The notes under the pieces were generated by a model that had not been told where the DNA came from, ran no database searches, and was given only the letters and a program-made list of their open reading frames with translations. Made by a program: the position numbers and the translations under genes. A DNA stretch of 64,000 nucleotides from Sanderia malayensis (lineage: Eukaryota > Cnidaria > Scyphozoa > Semaeostomeae > Pelagiidae), in NCBI GenBank assembly GCA_013076295.1, contig RQOL01000139.1:1488001-1552000 (forward strand), in the 5' to 3' direction. Within the stretch, counting starts at the first letter, position 1. Each line of letters starts with the position of its first letter. This document shows, one piece after another, positions 23,963 through 35,426 of the stretch.

Positions 23963-24139
23963 ATTGATATTCGAGATGACACAGACATTGGTGATCTTCT
24001 ATTTGAAAGTTTTTTGGTTGAACAATTAGATGAGCAGACCTCTTTGCTGGATGTATCTTCAGGCAATACACAGAATGTTGAAGAAACACTAAGCCCACTT
24101 GTTAAAAAAATGCGCCTGGACACTCCTATTGAAGATTGA

Positions 24140-25003
24140 AGCTGATATAAAAGTGAAAGTGATACATGTTCATACTCTTAGGTTCCGAATAAATTGGGGG
24201 GCTGTTATTAATTTTTTAACTTATTAATGAAAGATGGTTTGGGAATTTTTTCTTTGAGAAAATGAATTTTTTCCTATCACTAAGGGACGAACCATTAGCA
24301 AATTATCAGGGGGTTTTCTCAAAAATTTCCATTATGGTTTGTCCCTAAATAAATGTGCTTTATACATTTCCTTACCAATGGGAAAGTTATCAATGTAAAC
24401 ACTGTAGTCAGTGTCATAAACAGGGTGAAATATGAACACAAATGGTTTGTTTGACATTAAATTTTAGAAATATTTCCAACCCCCCATTTATTTAGACTCC
24501 ATCCATTAGTTTACATAAATATTTTCACCCCCTGCTTATTAAGACCCCCATTTATTGGAATCTAAGAGTACTGTACTTTAAGTGAACAATCCATTTATAG
24601 ACGGTGAGTCAAAAGTAGCAAATGTTTGAAAAATCATGGCACAAAATTAATAAATATTTGAAAAAAAGTTGATCTCTGTTGCCTTACTGAGGGTTTAGCA
24701 TAATTTTACTTTCTTGTGACTGAAAACTGACGAAATGCAGTGGTGTGCTCCTATCAATGTGTGAATCAAATCCAAAAACTACATGGCTAGTTAAAAAAAC
24801 GTGTTGCCAGTTTTGGGCATATAAGGAAATTCCACTTTTGGAAAAACATCTGATTTATAAATGGATCTTATTGTGTATTTATATAAATTTTAACATCAGG
24901 TTGAAGCCTCAGATGATGGATGGGAAGTTCAATAATTTTATTTCATGATTCTTCAAACAGATGATACATTTTATGACTCATCTGTTATGCAGTCATAAAC
25001 ATT
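24140..25003. other. Intergenic 3' region between convergent genes of the RecQ element
   Basis: AT-rich DNA between the helicase stop and the stop of the minus-strand gene. I see no ORF of note; it should hold the 3' UTRs of both genes. Confidence 0.5.
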
Positions 25004-28000
25004 TTAGCGAGCTGTTTTTTGTAATATAATCTTCCTTTTATGTGTATTTATCCATGCAAACAGAGAGGTAACATGCAAGTTGTGTAACAAGCTGCCTTTC
25101 ACATCTCTAAAATGCTTGTATTTCCTTCCTGATATGATTGAGAACGCATCATTTAAAATCAACTCTTTGACAACCTTTTTCAAATCACTTTCAGCAGCCT
25201 TCTTAACGTGTTTTCCAGAACGCTTTATTACTGCTGACATGTTGTCAAAGTTATCCATGAACAATTTGTTAAAAGCTAGAGCTTTTGTATATCTATCAAG
25301 GATACTCTTGTTTGTTGCATTTGCACCAAGCTTTTTCATAATGAGTTTGAGAAGTCGTATATAATGCTCCAGTGCCAAGTCGAGGGAAATGTTTCCTCCA
25401 GGTCCTCTCTTGTTTTTCACAAACCGATTCCATATCAGTCGATGAGCATCTTTTGGGGTCAAAAGACTATAAGCCTGGCTGATAATATAGAAGCCTTCTA
25501 GTGCATACTTTGAGCTAGAGTTGCCATCCACCTTGAGATATGGCAACATAAATTTCCAGGACCGCAGGATTCTTTGGCCATCTCCTTCAGATATGGCATC
25601 ATGGAAATTACGCAAGATCATGCCATACTCCATAAATGCGCATTGATAATTATGCATGTCATCTGATAGTGACTTGTGTTTGTCGTCACTCCCCTTGAAC
25701 ATCTGACGTGCAGTTAATCCATGCTCTTTCAATTCATGCTCAGCTTTGCTTTTTCCAAGGATTGCATATGTTTTTGTACAGTCTGGCCATCGACACTTGA
25801 ATCTCCCTTCCTTTGTTACTAGCTTCTTCTCTTCATCTCTCTCCAACTCCATCTCAATGTGCAATGCAAGCTGCTTAGACATTTTGTCATGCTGAAGAAT
25901 ATATTTATCCACAATCTCACTAGCAAGAGTATAGAGAAACTCTTGCTTATTTTGCCGCTTTGATGCCATTATACCTGTTGGTAAATGTTCTTCACTTGGG
26001 ATACCATCTAAATCTGTTAATTTCATGAAGTGAAGGGTTGCTGCAGTTACACGAGCATCCAACTCAAGGTCCAAGAAGCTCTTACAAGCACTGACTTTAC
26101 GTTTCACTTCACTGACAACATTTCGTCTGTTGATCAGATTACGATCACTGAATAGTGTACACTGATCTCCAAAAGCAGATGTGTTATAAAAATGATCAAA
26201 TGCCACCTACAAAGCAAATCAAAAACTAGTTTTATATTCTATACCACTTGCAAGATTATAAAGAGCAGCACATGAACTTACACAGTGCTGTTACCATATA
26301 AATTCTAAATTTTCATTAGTGTTGCTAAATTGACCATGCAGATTCCAATTCTGCAGTCAGCAAACAGTCATTTTCCCTCAAATGAAATTTTAACATGTTA
26401 TTTTCATACTGTCTACAGCATCCATGATATATAAGGAAAAAAGATATATATATGTCAAAACATAATTTTATATGACCTAACTGTTTGTTGACAGCAAAAC
26501 TTGAATATGGTCAATTCAGCAACGCTAATGAAAAAATTAGAATCTATATGATTGTGAGGAATGTCAGTTGTGACTTTGTATGGATGATTATGTCATTACT
26601 AATTTCACCAAAATGCAAAAATTTATTACACTGTTTGAAAGGTCTCATCAAGCCCAATTCAACTACTAAATGCTATTTTGAAGCCAATTCAACATAATTG
26701 GGAGGAGAGAAAAAGTAGTTGCTTTTGCTTCAAAAATGTTGAGTAATGGCATCATCAGTCATGGGATACTGATGCAAAATTTGAAATCTTAAATCAGAGT
26801 AAAATCTTAGAAACCAGATGTGGAATTTAACAAATGATCTGGAAAAGAGTTTCATGCTGACAGATAAACTTTTGAACACCATCAATTACTTCTAAAATCA
26901 AGAAACAATTTGAAACAATTTTTTTGGCACACAAATCATCAAGCAATAAAATCACCTGCATAAATTATCAAATTACCTGCATAAATTTAATTGATGTGTG
27001 GAAGTCAGCTATTTCAAAGTGCATTCCACTGAATTTCTCACATGGAGTAAAGGCATTGCAGACTTGCATTACAGCATTCACACCTCTCTCAACACTTAAC
27101 TGGTCAGCATGATAGCCTTGTGTGCCATAAACCTTCTCTTCACCTTCACCAAAGCATGGCTGATATTGCTGCATGTCTTTTAGGACCTCCATTATACCAT
27201 CTGCTGTGTTCTCACTAGCATATACAATTCCCAGAAAGGTCTATGAGAAGGAAGAATGACTATACAAACTTGCAAGGGAGTGCTGATACCCAAAACTGTG
27301 TTCCTGATACCCAAAGCAGGTGCAGACCTAAGCTTAGGAAGCATGGGAAGTGCCCACTTCTGATAGCTTTAACATGTTCCAAATAAAATACTTCTATACA
27401 CATTAATTATGATGACATTTAGTGATCAGATTAATGGTACACAAAATGTAGAATTTGACTCACATTATCTGTTGGGATTGACATTTCCTTGGAGTGCTTG
27501 TGTGGAATGTGACCATCAACAACATCCTGTAGAAACTGCAAGCAATGAATATTTTTGGTGATAATTCTTGCAACTAAAACAATGTAATTATCTTTGCATT
27601 TTATGTTCAGCACTGTCAGGTAGAAACCTTGAGTTATCCAGGTCCATCAAATCACATATGGGAGCACTGTCAGGAAGATGATTACCTCCAACTCTGTTTG
27701 AAACGGACATTTTAACAGTGTAATGTTGGTCGATATTTTGGTGCTCTTCTGTCATGTGGTGTACTGGCATGTGCCAATCCAAGTTGTCGAAGACAATCTT
27801 TCTACCCATATCAGGAGCTGGCAGAGATCTGCTGCATGCACGATGAAATCCTGACTTAGTTACACTGGTTGATGTGCATGGTTCATTCTTCTTCTCCCTC
27901 AACATTTCTCTGGTTTGTCCTACATTTCCCATGATCATGGATGATGGATTTCCAAATACCATTAACTTCTGACTGGAAGGTTGCTGGTCTATGTCAATGG

Positions 28001-29800
28001 CAGTAATTGACTCTTTGGTCCAATTGATAGATGAAGCTACAGCTGCAGGCTGACACAAAGAAACTGGTTTTGGTGGTTGATCTACTTCACTTGAATCTGT
28101 CACATTACTTTCTATTGCTAACATTTGCAATCTTTTGCTCTCCAATTCAATTGCATCTTTTATGGACTTATCATGATCTCTCCCAAATTCATCCAATTTT
28201 CTATTCAGATATGCATGCGATACTACAGTCGAAGTGTTTTCAACCGTAAAATGGCCGTCTGAAAGGAAAGGAGCGCTCTTTTAAGCACACGCAAGTCACT
28301 CAGTTACTCTAATACTGTCAACTAATTCACTAATTCACAATTTTATATACTTTCATGTTTGAGAGCTTTTTAGCCTTGTGGGAAAATTTGCTATTGCTGC
28401 CCTCACAAAACATATTTTTAATGTACAGTCTTTCATTAAGTGGATATATTGCATGCAAAACAATTTTCATCTATGCATAGTGGTGTTTTGTCAAGTTTTT
28501 GGGGGTAAGTTAAATGCTGATATCAAAGTATATATAATGGGTGGTGCAAAAGATGTGAACAAAGACAGTAAAAACCTTGCAGTTGTCAATCTTTCTTTGA
28601 AAACTGAAAACCAAGATGACGACAAATAGAGACATATTTTCTTTTCCTTTGACTGGATCATGCAAAACAGTGACTTAAACGGTGGTAAATATGGAGATTT
28701 TTATGGAGCCTTCAAGAAACTCATCTGAATAATCAAAATCTGATAATTTTAAAAAACTTTCAATACTGGCCCATTTTACCCCTGCATCCTGGAAATTAAC
28801 TGGAAAGGCAGAAATCTAGACTTACTGAATATGATGAATGTTGAATTATGTTTGATATCATCAGTTGAAAAGCTGTTAAGCACTTGTTGCGATTCTTTAA
28901 ACATACTGCTGCAGCAGTACAAACAGCAGGTTGCCAAAATAAGTCCTCCTCAGGCTTCATTGTTCTCCTCAAGGCAGCAGTCATTAACACACTCCTCAGG
29001 ATTGGTGCCCTTTCCTGCAACTCATTGTCAAAAGAGGTAAAAGTAAAGTTCAGCATATCCTCTTTCCCAGTTTTTCTTAGAATGCTTGGATCCTTGCTCT
29101 TACATATATCCTCACATTCTAAATTCACCTTCTTCAGAAAAAGTTTGATGATATGCTTGCGAAGCTCTTCATGTCTCCAAACAGATGCAGCAATACTGTC
29201 ATACCTGCCTCTAAGTAACTTTTTTGAAAGTTGATGCAAGTCATTGGACAGGGTCTTTGACCTTGTACCACTGGGCCATTTTACAGTTATTGTTGCTGCA
29301 GTGCACTGTTGCTCTCTTTGGTTAGATTCCTGTGCTTGCTCAGAATTTAACGGGGTTGATGTAGCTGCATTTAGCTTGTTTAAGCTGAAAGTAGGCCACA
29401 TCAAAGACTGTCCATCGTCAGCAAACTGTGGTGAAAGAATAGTCGGGCCTAATTTGCCTGCTGCTATCGGAGTTGTCAAAAATGGTCCTGTTATTGAGTC
29501 ACAGCCGCTGTGGTTGGTTTCTCTTCATCAAAATTTAACCCTTTCCGTGCCCTTTCATTGACAACGTAAGCCTTCCGAATATTTTTCTCTATTTCAACAA
29601 CCTTTTCTTTCGCCTTTTTCAGTTTATCGACCAACCAGAGGCAACTCTTGCAGATGTGTCTTGCTCTCGATTGGTGTCGATGAAAACGGTAGCTTTTCGA
29701 TATGGAAAAGAATATCTCCTCCTCTTCCAGTCAGTAAATTACGATCGTTGGACTTTTTCGGAGTACTGAGACAGATAACGCAGATGCCCAGATCACTCAT
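25004..29800 (-). pseudogene. DUF6589-type putative transposase of the TIR transposon, multi-exon, frameshifted
   Basis: The ATG is at 29800-29798 and the stop at 25004-25006. The N-terminus has a Cys pair CVIC and later HICKSC, a likely zinc-binding module. The next exon runs to 28825 (donor GTAAGT) and includes ILRSVLMTAALRR. Exon 28259-27463 includes FDNLDWHMPVHHMTEEHQN. Exon 27240-26977 includes YHADQLSVERG and MHFEIADFHTS. Exon 26206-25004 has LINRRNVV and a C2H2-like finger CRWPDCTKTY...HELKEH. FDNLDWH and DQLSVERG are hallmarks of DUF6589 proteins, probably RNase H-like transposases; Asp in each could be catalytic. The junction 28825/28259 does not keep phase, so a small exon may be missed. 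Frameshifts lie near 29640, 29510 and 27600. This copy is unlikely to make an intact protein. Confidence 0.75.
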
Positions 29801-29934
29801 GTTGAAGCTTGTTTATTTCTTCTCGCCATCGTCCATCGTCTTGTGCGTCGTTGTGATTGTAGGCGATGTCTGTTGCCTCGAGTTCAAGATGGCAAATTTT
29901 GATCAATAGTTGTCACATGATCTCTAATTTATGC

Positions 29935-30014
29935 GTCACGTGACTGGACAGCAAACTCCTCCTTATCACACAGACCATACGATATCCTTTTCGTTTGGTC
30001 TGTGACGCAGGCTA
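29935..30014 (-). repeat. Right terminal inverted repeat of the RecQ element
   Basis: It starts with GTCACGTGAC and ends CTGTGACGCAGGCTA, mirroring the left end. The 9-bp target copy CCCAAAAAG follows at 30015-30023. The minus-strand gene starts about 135 bp inside this end, so its promoter probably lies within or next to the repeat. Confidence 0.9.
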
Positions 30015-30023
30015 CCCAAAAAG

Positions 30024-30125
30024 CGGATATTTACTGTTCAGATAGAGCCAACTATTGAATACCTGTTGAGCTCTCAGGAAGCTTTTTATGATTCTGTAGA
30101 AAGTGGCATTACTGTAGTTAATAGG
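30024..30125 (+). CDS. Right half of the exon split by the RecQ element
   Basis: Thirty-four codons, beginning RIFTVQIEPTIEYLLSSQ and followed by EAFYDSVESGITVVNR, end at a donor AATAGG/GTAATT. They continue the frame of 21438-21510 once the element and one target copy are removed. I do not recognise the domain. Confidence 0.6.
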
Positions 30126-30940
30126 GTAATTCTTTTCAAGATCTTTTATTCGAAGGCTGAGGAAAATTATTTTTTCAAAGGGCTCTCTCTTTCTAAATCC
30201 AGTGTTACCTTGCACAAGGAAGGTAATTTCAGTTTTAGTTGCAAATTTTGCAAAGCATGCATACTGTCATGTCCTTGTATAGTCAGTACTTTCATGTCAA
30301 ACAATAATGAATAATATTATATCTGATATTAATAATACATTTTGTTGATTCTCTTTACAATAAAATTAATTTGTTGCCATGAAATGTAAAGCGAGACTTG
30401 AAATAGCAATGCAGCATGTTTTTATTTTCTATTTTATTGTTTATATTATCTTTAGTTTTTACAGTGTTCTTAACTACATTTATGTTTTTTGAAATGTTAA
30501 TTGGTTAAAATAAACAAATTTTAATATACAATATATAGTTTAGTTCTTTACTTTTTCATTTGTTTCTTATGTTGATCTTACCTTGTGGGAAAATTGCGGC
30601 ATGTTGTTCGGATTCTTTCGTAAAGAATACATTTGTCTCCATCTTTATGACCATGAACAAGATGCTGAATATATACTATGTTAAAAATCTATATATAATA
30701 TAGACAAAACAAATTGAAGTAGAAATTTTCTGAAATTATCGCTATGCTATGCCATAGCGATAATTTCTTAAGATAGACTTAACATAAGCCTCAGTTTTGA
30801 ATAATGTCATTCATCTAAGCTTCGCAGTAACTGAGGCAACAATTTTTCGCGAAACTTGATGCGAAAGCAGTCTAATGGTAAAGGTGGGAGGAATAGTAAC
30901 CCTAACCCTAATTCGAATTTGGGTCAGTACAACTAACCAT
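30126..30940. other. AT-rich non-coding interval with one perfect hairpin
   Basis: No ORF is supported. At 30732-30767 there is a perfect inverted repeat, GAAATTATCGCTATG with its complement, around a 6-nt loop. Two telomere-like CCCTAA units occur near 30899; two units are far too few to mean a telomere. Confidence 0.4.
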
Positions 30941-31275
30941 TACGTATATACCGTATAGATACCCCATTATTCAACAAGAGTGATGTGAAACCGCAGATTT
31001 TCAATACGTTCCTGTGATTTTCATGATTTCATCTGATTTTGGCATTTTATGCGGATTGAAGTGTGTTTAATGGAAACACGCTCAAATATATACGGTATAG
31101 ATACCCTATTATTGAAAATAAATGACGTGAATCCGCAGATTTTCAAAAATTTCTTGTGATTTTCATGATTTCACCTGATTTTGGCATTTTATGCGGATTG
31201 AAGTGTGTTTAATGGAAGCACGCTCAAGTATTTACGGTATAGATACCCTATTATTGAACAAGAATGATATATGAG
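30941..31275. repeat. 145-bp tandem repeat, about 2.3 copies
   Basis: The phrase GTATAGATACCC with TATTATT recurs near 30951, 31096 and 31240. The shared body includes CCGCAGATTTTCAA and TTTTATGCGGATTGAAG. It lies between an intron-like region of the outer gene and a Penelope-like element. Confidence 0.8.
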
Positions 31276-33085
31276 AATTATATGAGAAACAAAAAAGGAG
31301 ACTGGCTCTCTGTACCTCAAAGTTTCATGCTTATGCAATCATCAGACAGACTATACTGAATTACATCCCGATTTACGAAAATTTATTTACAAGCCGTGAT
31401 GGGTTAAAACAAAGGAGTTATTTTTAAATTAGGGTCAGTTAGCGTTCTATTGTTCTTCAAATAAAATTTGTTCTCGTGTCGGCATTTGGAGATCAGTTTG
31501 GAGCATTTGTTTAGAAGTGAGTCATTATCTGCGTTGATGATGTAAAGTTTTTCTGTCAGCAAAGGTCACACTTGTAGTCTTTGTTCTTGTCCTTGAGGTC
31601 CCAGATGTGTTTCGAAAGTTGGGTGCTGTTTGCTTTTCTGCGGTTTCTGAAAGATTGTTTGTGCTGTGTGTACCGTTTCTTAAATGTTCCTTCCGTAAGT
31701 CCAATGTAGCTTTTACCCATAGTGTCTTCATTGGTTGTGACTTGTGCGTTATAGATGATGCTGGATGTGAGGCAGTTGTTGTTGAGTGGGCATTCGTCTT
31801 TCTTATTGCAGTTGCATGTATTGTTGGATGAAGGGCTGGTGGTGGTGTTGTTGATGACTTTCTTATTATGCTTACTAACGATGGTCTCCATGTTGTCGGT
31901 GCAGCTGTAACTTACTTTAACGTTATTTTTGTTGAAGAGTTTATGGAATTTGTGGTCTTTATTGAAGTGTTTGTTGATGATCTTGAAGAAGGTTTTGCCG
32001 ATGTTGGTTTTTACGTTCTTACTGTAGGGAGGGTTGTACCAAATGATGTTTCGTTGTCGGTTTCGCATTGCTCGTGGTGATGATCTTTGGTTGTTGAATG
32101 CTAAGGGCTGGTTGTATCCGCTGGATTGTAGGGCATCTTCATAGATTGGTTTGGCTTTGTTAAATTCTGTCTCGTTACATGAAATGTCAGATATTCTGCG
32201 GCTGATGGCGGCTGGGAGTTGTTTGATGATGTTAGGTGAGTGGTTACACTTGGTGTTGATGTAGAGTGGGTTGTTGTTTGGTTTTCTGTAGGGGTAGTAT
32301 GATGCGTTCTTAAGGTTGAAGGTTACGTTCAGGTAGTTGACTATTGGTCTGTATTGTGATGTTGAGGCCGTGCTGCTTGAATTGTTTTGTAATGACCTTT
32401 CTTATCCTGTCTGCTTGTTTCCGGTGATGTTTTGGGAGATGACAAGTCCGTCGTCTCTGTAAAGTCCAATGGAGTCTTTTCCGTATTTCGTACTTAGTTG
32501 GTTGGGGATGAATAAGCCTACCAGTTCGCAGATTTCTGCACCGCCATTGCTTCCCATTGTGACGTCGAACATGTTGGTGTCTTTCTTGACCCAGGTGGTT
32601 CCCTTGCTGAACAGAAGTGATTTGCGTGCATGCATGATTATGTCGATATCTTGTTCTGTGATATTGCAGAATGTCTTGGCGAAGGAAATGGCGTTTGATA
32701 GGAGCTTTTTTGATATGGAGGGGTAGAAGCTTTCAATGTCAAATATGATGAAAGTGTGTTGGTGCTTGTTTTGTATCTTCTTGTACCAGTCTATTACTGA
32801 CAGTGAGTTCTTCCATTGGTTTAAGGCAGTCTTCGTTCTTATGGTCGTGTTTATGTTTTCCAAGATTTGTTTGCTGATGCGGCCTATTTCGCTTTTAGCT
32901 GGGTTTATCAATCTGCATGTGGGGTTATTGTCGAAGTTATCCTTGTGGTGTTTCAAAGTTATGAATGCGTTTCGTTCAGCCATGCGTTCTGCTCTGTCTT
33001 GTAGGTCCAGTTTAGTAGCAATCTTCAGTGCTTTGTTGTTAATGTTGTAGATGATGTTAATCCACGATGTTAATCCATGATGTTA
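31276..33085 (-). pseudogene. Penelope-like retroelement, RT plus GIY-YIG, frameshifted
   Basis: On the minus strand 32983-32402 encodes reverse-transcriptase motifs, FDIESFYPSIS and GLYRDDGL, with MGSNGGAEICELVGL between them. After frameshifts near 32420 and 32330 the frame continues through RNRQRNIIWYNPPYS and a Cys-rich CNCNKKDECPL to a GIY-YIG region, KSYIGLTEGTFKKRYTQHK. It ends at a TGA near 31556, earlier than relatives because of a deletion after KDYKCDLC. Upstream the RT frame extends to about 33050. The tail near 31330-31370 has CTGATGA, a small stem and GAAAC, a hammerhead-like core. Penelope-like elements use this RT and endonuclease for target-primed insertion; this copy is inactive. 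The element lies in the apparent outer DDE gene. Confidence 0.8.
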
Positions 33086-33250
33086 ATCCACTTTCGAAAC
33101 ACATCTGGGACCTCAAGGACAAGAACAAAGACTACAAAGTACAATGGACAATCGTCACCTCAGCGACCGCCTACAGCAACATCACAAAAAGGTGTGACCT
33201 TTGCCTGACAGAAAAACTTTACATCATCAACGCAGACAATGACTTTTAGC
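33086..33250 (+). mobile_element. Inverted 3' fragment of the same Penelope-like family
   Basis: The plus strand encodes LSKHIWDLKDKNKDYK, then CDLCLTEKLYIINADND, the C-terminal end of the protein in the minus-strand copy at 31.5-32.1 kb. It retains about 18 residues that the minus-strand copy has lost between KDYK and CDLC. The two therefore lie head to head around a GATGTTAATCCA direct repeat near 33053-33084. Confidence 0.75.
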
Positions 33251-33298
33251 TACAAACCTCAGTATAATTATAATTCCTCAATTCTCAATTCTTTGCAG

Positions 33299-35217
33299 TG
33301 CTCCAACTGGCACAAATCCTGCTGATGAGCCAAAGTTTGTTGTTTTTTGGGGAATGCTGATATCATTTTTTGGGATGTTTTGTTTTTCGTGTAAAGCAGC
33401 AAACCCTTCTGTAGAGATACAAAGAAATGGTACAATGGCTACAGTGATACAGTCATGCACTCACTGTGGTCAGAAGTTTAAGTGGCATAGCCAACCTTTC
33501 TTCTTTCAGCATCTTCTTGCTCGCAATCTCATGATGAGTTTTGGTAAGGTTTTCTTCTCCCGTTTTTCTAAGAAAGTATTCTTCTTGGTACATGAACTTG
33601 AATAGCATTATCACAGTTTAATGATTATTTGTAACAGGCATTTTGGTGTCTGGAATTAATATTAGCCAAGTCATGCTGATGTTCAAGCATATGGTTTTAT
33701 GTGCTGTTTCATTACGAACATACTTTGCACACCAGGAAAGATGATAGAGAAGTTGGCAGGCATGCAGGATACTGTATGGTCAGGAGATGGTCGGTTTGAT
33801 TCGATAAGACACAGTGCCAAGTATGGTGCTTATACAATGTTTTCTAACACCATATCAAAGTTGGTTCACTTCGAATTAGTGCAGGTATGTTATCATATCT
33901 CTATTTTGTCTTTTACAAGAGCATTTTCTCACACGTCTTTCTTACAATATTATACTTGTATTTGACAGGCACATGAAGTTGGTAGCAGCACTGGAGCCGA
34001 ACTGGAAGGTTGTAAAGGCGCATTCAGATACTTGGAGGATTCCAGACTTTCGATAACATCTTTTGTCAGCGATGATCATACAGGTATTTCAAAATGGACC
34101 AGAGAACAGCATTCTGAATTGCAACGTTTTCATGACTTGTGGCATGTTTGCAAAAGTTTTACCAAGAAATTGTTTAGTGTTGGTAAAGATACAGGATGTG
34201 AGGCAATCCTTGGCTGGATTAAAGTCATACGCAACCATCTGCTCTGGTCTGCACAATCCACAAAGCAGGAATTTGGTGATTTGATTCTGGCCAAATGGAA
34301 GTTCATGTTACGCCATGATGTTATGACCATCCAGGCAAGTTATTTGACAAATGTGCTCATGGAGACATTGAAGAACAAAATTACATCAAGTCTGGTTTGT
34401 AGTACTATTATGAATAACTTCTTTCCTTATGGTTTTTCATCAGCATTTTAATGTTTATCCAAATCTTTTAACAGGCTCACATGCATTTGGGAGACTTTAC
34501 TCTGTCACCATAAACACCAGAATACTGTCAGCAATAAAGCGCCTGTCATCTGATTCACAAACAAGTTGCTTGGAAAGTTTCCATTCAACTTTAAATCACT
34601 GGCACCCAAAAATCATTCATTTTTCTTGGCTTGGTACATACTGCAGGTCAATTACATGGATTTATCACATGGAAAGGTTCGCATTTTCAAATGGTCATCA
34701 TTAAAGATTGTTTTTGCATCTCTTTTTTTCAGGCATGTCCTGGCTATGCTGCACTTTAACGAAAATGTAAAAAGGGTGTCACAGAGAGCAAAGGATGGCA
34801 GCGTCTATTATAATGTGACATACCCAAAATTCAAAATTGGCAAAGAAGTGGTTCGAGAAGTTGCTGTTCCACCAACATATGGTAAACCTTATGTGTATCC
34901 ATCCAAAATGTTTGCACTGTTCTCCAGAACATATCTCTGTCCTACTTCCAATCTGGCAAATAAAAATCATAATTTTATGCATTTCATCCTTAGATTATGT
35001 AAATGGTATTAAAAAGACAATGTTTTTAACATCGATGCATGAGCTGAAAATCATCTTGGATCAACATGCCAAGGCACGCCCAGATCCACTTTGCACACAG
35101 TTTGCAAATCGATCATCAAAGACAGTTGCAGTGCAGCGATATAAAGAAAAGCAGCTGCCTGAAACACCAAAATTTCCTCCCAGTATGGCAAATCTTACAC
35201 ATGGCATTAAATATTAA
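33299..35217 (+). CDS. DDE-type transposase exons (Kolobok-like, THAP-associated family)
   Basis: Six exons with consensus sites: 33299-33543, 33638-33884, 33969-34334 (donor GCAAGT), 34475-34646, 34733-34881 and 34994-35217. The order of motifs is EPKFVVFWGMLISFFGMFC, CTHCGQKFKWHSQP, WSGDGRFDSIRHSAKYGAYT (first Asp), SDDHTGISKW and FHDLWHV (second Asp region), CLESFHSTLNHW (Glu), and YNVTYPKFKIGKEVV. This is the DDE core of a transposase family common in invertebrates and fish; Kolobok-like is my best label. About 15 residues and the frame are lost near 33735 between FAHQ and MIEKLAG. The phase at exon 4 is uncertain. The 5' exons may be those at 20414-21510, separated by the RecQ and Penelope-like insertions. 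Confidence 0.7.
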
Positions 35218-35235
35218 GATATATCAGCAGAGAGC

Positions 35236-35420
35236 TGCAGTAAACACTACCTTACATTCCTTTTCAGAATCCGAACAACATTTCTTGGAGGTTTTGAATA
35301 CAATGCTATGACCAACGCCAATTACAATCTCTCAAAGAAGAACAAGGTGCTGCAAAAAGTGCAAAATGCCGATGAAAGGACATCCACGAGGACATTGTTC
35401 TCATCAAGAATAATGAATGT
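35236..35420 (+). pseudogene. C-terminal exon remnant with a zinc-knuckle
   Basis: After an acceptor-like TTTTCAG at about 35268 one frame gives FLGGFEYNAMTNANYNLS. After a frame change another gives CCKKCKMPMKGHPRGHC, a zinc-knuckle-like pattern found at the C-termini of some invertebrate transposon proteins. It may be the lost last exon of the DDE gene just upstream, or a separate fragment. Confidence 0.4.
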
Positions 35421-35426
35421 TCTTAC

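Larger units (their letters stand above)
21511..30014. mobile_element. 8,504-bp TIR DNA transposon with RecQ helicase and DUF6589-type gene
   Basis: The ends are 80-bp inverted repeats (21511-21590 and 29935-30014), flanked by the direct repeat CCCAAAAAG at 21502-21510 and 30015-30023. Inside are two convergent genes: a RecQ-like helicase on plus (21645-23962) and a multi-exon DUF6589-type putative transposase on minus (25004-29800). The interval 24140-25003 between their 3' ends holds no gene. The element sits inside a reading frame that is continuous when the element and one 9-bp copy are removed. Some large eukaryotic DNA transposons, such as Academ types, carry SF2 helicases. I do not know a described superfamily with this exact gene pair and target-site length, so I leave the superfamily open. 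Confidence 0.85.

Noticed and set aside
29244..29561. 105-codon plus-strand ORF inside the RecQ element
   Set aside because: Antisense to an exon of the minus-strand DUF6589-type gene.
30890..30915. Telomeric repeat
   Set aside because: Only two CCCTAA units; too short to mean anything.
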